A stretch of DNA of 64,000 nucleotides, taken from positions 1-64,000 of the forward strand of contig NZ_CP102605.1 of the NCBI RefSeq assembly GCF_024707505.1, given 5' to 3'. The notes under the pieces are model-generated. The model saw only the letters and a program-made list of their open reading frames with translations, was not told the DNA's origin and did not search any database. Position numbers and translations under genes: made by a program. Below, piece by piece: positions 61,778 through 64,000 of this stretch (its first letter is position 1; each line of letters begins with the position of its first letter). Source of the stretch: Pantoea sp. SOD02 (GTDB lineage: Bacteria; Pseudomonadota; Gammaproteobacteria; Enterobacterales; Enterobacteriaceae).

Positions 61778-62170
61778 ATGAAAAAAATCATCACCTTCGG
61801 AACCTTTGATGTGTTCCATGTTGGGCACCTACATATCTTACAGCGAGCAAAAAGGCTGGGTGACTGGCTAGCTGTTGGCGTCTCCTCTGACGCCTTAAAC
61901 TTCCACAAAAAAGGGCGTTATCCGGTTTACGATGAAAGTGACCGAATGTCGATTATTGCGGGCATTAAATATGTCGATGAAGTTTTTCTCGAGGAGTCGC
62001 TGGAATTGAAGCCTGACTATATTAAAAAATATCACGCCGATACCTTGGTGATGGGCGATGACTGGAAAGGTAAATTTGACAGGTATTCTTCACTGGCTGA
62101 AATCATCTATCTGGAACGCACTCCTTCGATATCGACAACCTCCCTGATCGAAGTAATAAAAAAGCGTTAA
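61778..62170 (+). CDS. tagD: Glycerol-3-phosphate cytidylyltransferase-like (TagD)
   Basis: Nucleotidyltransferase of 130 residues, the usual length of TagD. The HxGH motif HVGH is at residues 14-17 within TFGTFDVFHVGHLHIL, and the second motif RTPSISTTSLIE is near the end. TagD makes CDP-glycerol from CTP and glycerol-3-phosphate, mostly for teichoic acids in Gram-positive bacteria. In Gram-negatives it is found in some capsule or O-antigen loci, but none is visible here. Other members of the fold (ethanolamine-phosphate or FAD synthase relatives) are possible. The upstream region is clearly AT-rich, which may mark transfer. Ribosome site weak. Confidence 0.83.
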   Translation: MKKIITFGTFDVFHVGHLHILQRAKRLGDWLAVGVSSDALNFHKKGRYPVYDESDRMSIIAGIKYVDEVFLEESLELKPDYIKKYHADTLVMGDDWKGKFDRYSSLAEIIYLERTPSISTTSLIEVIKKR

Positions 62171-62263
62171 CACTGTTGGAGGTGGTGAGTAACGCCAGTA
62201 AATCTTATGCGCTGTTTCCGGTTGCGCGTCACATCCTGCAATCACTTTTTGCACAATCCTGAA

Positions 62264-62290
62264 TAAACATTTCCCGTACCGCTCCGATAA
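62264..62290 (+). promoter_or_regulatory. Sigma-28 (FliA) promoter of the chemoreceptor gene
   Basis: TAAA (62264-62267), 15 bases, then TCCGATAA (62283-62290), one change from the consensus GCCGATAA. It is 47 bases before the start codon and fits class 3 flagellar gene control. Confidence 0.78.
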
Positions 62291-62336
62291 CTCCCTTACA
62301 AACTTTACAAAAACAATAATCGCAGGAGCAGGGAAC

Positions 62337-64000
62337 ATGGGGCTGGTATCCCGATTACGTAATGTGCGCATCACGCGTAAGCTGTCGGCAGGATTCGGCA
62401 TCGTGCTGTTGTTAGTGGCACTGGCAACCGGATTGAGCGTGCAGCGCTTCAACGCCATTCATGACATCTATCAGAAAACTAATCTGATTTATGACATCAA
62501 CATTGAAGTGTTTCAGGCCAAAATTAACCGCCTCAAATATCTTTATGGCGATGACAAATCTGGCCAGGTGATGGCGAACTACGTCACGCATGCGCAGCAG
62601 CTTACCAGCGAAGCGAAACAACTTTCATGGTCGGATGGCGCCAGAGCGCGGGTGGATGAGCTGGGAACGCACCTCACCAGTTTCCAGAACAGCATTGGCG
62701 CCATGACGCAAGCCACGCAGCAACTCAATAGCCTGCGCTCGCAGCTTGATGCCTTAAGCCAGCAAGACATGACCTCGCGCTACACTCAACTGATTCGCAC
62801 CCCGGTTACCAATCCTGAACTCACCAACCAAATCTACGAACAGCTGTTCGCCATTAGCAACGTGCGTGAAGAAGCCTGGGCGCTGCGTTTTAACGTTAGC
62901 GATACGCTGCGTAAAACGCTGGAGAACCATTTCCAGCAGGCCGAACAGGGCATGAAAGCGCTGCTGGCGCAGTTACCGCCGGAACAGCAGGGCGAATTTA
63001 CCTCGCTGTGGCAGGACACTGAGAAATTTAAAAGCCTCAGCCTGCAAGCGGCGGATGCCTATGGTCAGCTGCGTGCGGCGGAAGATACCGTCAAAGTGGC
63101 GGGCGATAAAAGCAGTGCGGCGATTAAACAGATCATTACCATCGTCAAAGCGCGCAACGATGAACTGGCCAACGGATCGGCGGCAATCTCACTGCTGATT
63201 GGTGGTCTGGCGATCCTGTTCGGCGTGCTGGTGGCGTGGTACATCATTCGTCAAATCACGCGTCCGGTATTCCATAACCTGGAACTGGCGGAGCGCATCG
63301 CCAATGGCGATCTCAGCTCGCATTTTGCCACCGATCGCCATGATGAACTCGGCAAGCTGACGTCGGCGATGGGACGCATGAACGAACGGCTGCGCAGCAT
63401 GATCGGCGATGTGCTGAGCAGCGTTAGCAGTGTGTCACAGGCGGCCAGTGCGATTAATCAGGGCAACCTCGATTTGTCATCGCGCACTGAACAACAAGCG
63501 GCGGCGGTGGTGGAAACCGCTGCCAGCATGGAGCAGCTCACTGCCACGGTGAAAAATAACGCCGCCAATGCGCGTCAGGCAAGTCAGATTGCGGCGGAAG
63601 CGTCACACAACGCCAACAAAGGCGGCATCGCAGTGCGTGATGTGGTGAACACCATGGGCGAAATCTCTGACAGCTCGAAAAAGATCGCCGATATCACCGC
63701 CGTAATTAACAGCATCGCCTTCCAGACTAATATCCTCGCGCTGAACGCGGCGGTGGAAGCGGCACGAGCCGGCGAGCAGGGCCGTGGTTTCGCCGTGGTC
63801 GCCAGCGAAGTGCGCAATTTGGCACAGCGCAGTGCCGGTGCGGCAAAAGACATTGAGCAGTTGATCAGTGAATCGGTGGGACGCATCAGCAACGGTCACC
63901 AGCAGGTGGCGCGCGCCGGTGAAACCATGGATCAGATCCTCGGCAGCATTGCGCGCGTGAATGAAATCATGGAAGAGATTTCAGCAGCATCGGATGAGCA
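62337..64000 (+). CDS. Methyl-accepting chemotaxis protein (cut by window end)
   Basis: Chemoreceptor, open to the window edge with about 554 residues visible and its last part missing. A first membrane helix is at about residues 18-36 (SAGFGIVLLLVALATGL), a periplasmic helical sensor domain runs to about 280, a second helix (ISLLIGGLAILFGVLVAWYII) follows, then HAMP and the signalling domain with the hairpin tip AFQTNILALNAAVEAARAGE and GRGFAVVASEVRNLAQRS. The sensor domain resembles four-helix bundles; ligand unknown. GGAGCAGGGA lies before the ATG, and a sigma-28 promoter is upstream. Confidence 0.93.
   Translation, partial: MGLVSRLRNVRITRKLSAGFGIVLLLVALATGLSVQRFNAIHDIYQKTNLIYDINIEVFQAKINRLKYLYGDDKSGQVMANYVTHAQQLTSEAKQLSWSDGARARVDELGTHLTSFQNSIGAMTQATQQLNSLRSQLDALSQQDMTSRYTQLIRTPVTNPELTNQIYEQLFAISNVREEAWALRFNVSDTLRKTLENHFQQAEQGMKALLAQLPPEQQGEFTSLWQDTEKFKSLSLQAADAYGQLRAAEDTVKVAGDKSSAAIKQIITIVKARNDELANGSAAISLLIGGLAILFGVLVAWYIIRQITRPVFHNLELAERIANGDLSSHFATDRHDELGKLTSAMGRMNERLRSMIGDVLSSVSSVSQAASAINQGNLDLSSRTEQQAAAVVETAASMEQLTATVKNNAANARQASQIAAEASHNANKGGIAVRDVVNTMGEISDSSKKIADITAVINSIAFQTNILALNAAVEAARAGEQGRGFAVVASEVRNLAQRSAGAAKDIEQLISESVGRISNGHQQVARAGETMDQILGSIARVNEIMEEISAASDE

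Noticed and set aside
1-64000. tRNA, rRNA or known riboswitch
   Set aside because: No cloverleaf-like sequence, ribosomal segment or recognisable riboswitch core was seen on reading; a covariance search was not possible.

Overview
The window looks like the replication end of a large plasmid from an Enterobacterales bacterium, most plausibly Pantoea or a close Erwiniaceae relative. The reasons are a RepFIB-type initiator with a long iteron array, a type Ia parA-parB pair, moderately GC-rich enteric-style codon use, GTAG-headed REP palindromes scattered between genes, and a cargo of metabolic genes rather than phage or conjugation genes. The host name and the comparison with the Pantoea LPP-1 plasmid family are inference from memory; no search was run. 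The sequence starts exactly at the repA start codon, as if the circular record had been opened there.

Layout. 1-5160: repA, about 27 iterons (939-2404), parA, parB, and a non-coding stretch with TTTCAGGCTGAAA repeats and two inverted DnaA-box-like sites that may hold the centromere. 5161-18343: an organosulfur island. It has a sigma-54 activator fused to an SsuA-like ligand-binding domain, a sigma-54 promoter in front of an ssuD-like alkanesulfonate monooxygenase, an FAD/NAD(P) oxidoreductase, a second flavin monooxygenase, a MetNIQ-like transporter, an MFS carrier, an SfnB/DszC-like flavoprotein and an ssuA-like binding protein. 18598-26666: an efflux-type membrane protein, an Asp/Glu racemase family protein, a LacI regulator, a YdcF-like protein, a PanE-like reductase and a second-copy-type elongation factor G. 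26834-33056: a CS1/CFA/I-type (alternate chaperone-usher) fimbrial operon with a FimZ-like regulator downstream. 33543-46802: an uncharacterised regulator-like protein, two paralogous peptide/nickel-type binding proteins around a GNAT gene, their permeases and double ATPase, a third flavin monooxygenase, a 175-bp triplication, a PhnD-like protein, a desaturase and another luciferase-like oxidoreductase. 46958-52919: an amino-acid transporter with a DSD1-type PLP enzyme, RidA and a divergent IclR regulator. 53036-64000: a Fur-box binding protein, a Zur-box CobW GTPase, several regulator/enzyme pairs (TetR/O-methyltransferase, XRE/SDR, HxlR/YahK-type dehydrogenase), a HAD phosphatase, a TagD-like cytidylyltransferase and a chemoreceptor cut by the window end.

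How it works together. Much of the cargo seems to serve scavenging: two separate sets of flavin monooxygenases with dedicated ABC importers point to use of sulfonates or other organosulfur compounds, while other modules handle unusual amino acids, iron and zinc limitation, attachment and chemotaxis. That suits a plant- or soil-associated life, but this is inference. The most unusual items are the sigma-54/SsuA-domain fusion regulator, iteron-like sequences scattered through the genes next to the origin, a possible dispersed centromere motif (1.7, 4.8, 5.0 and 61.4 kb), and the 175-bp triplication. No tRNA, rRNA, CRISPR array, transposase or integrase was seen.
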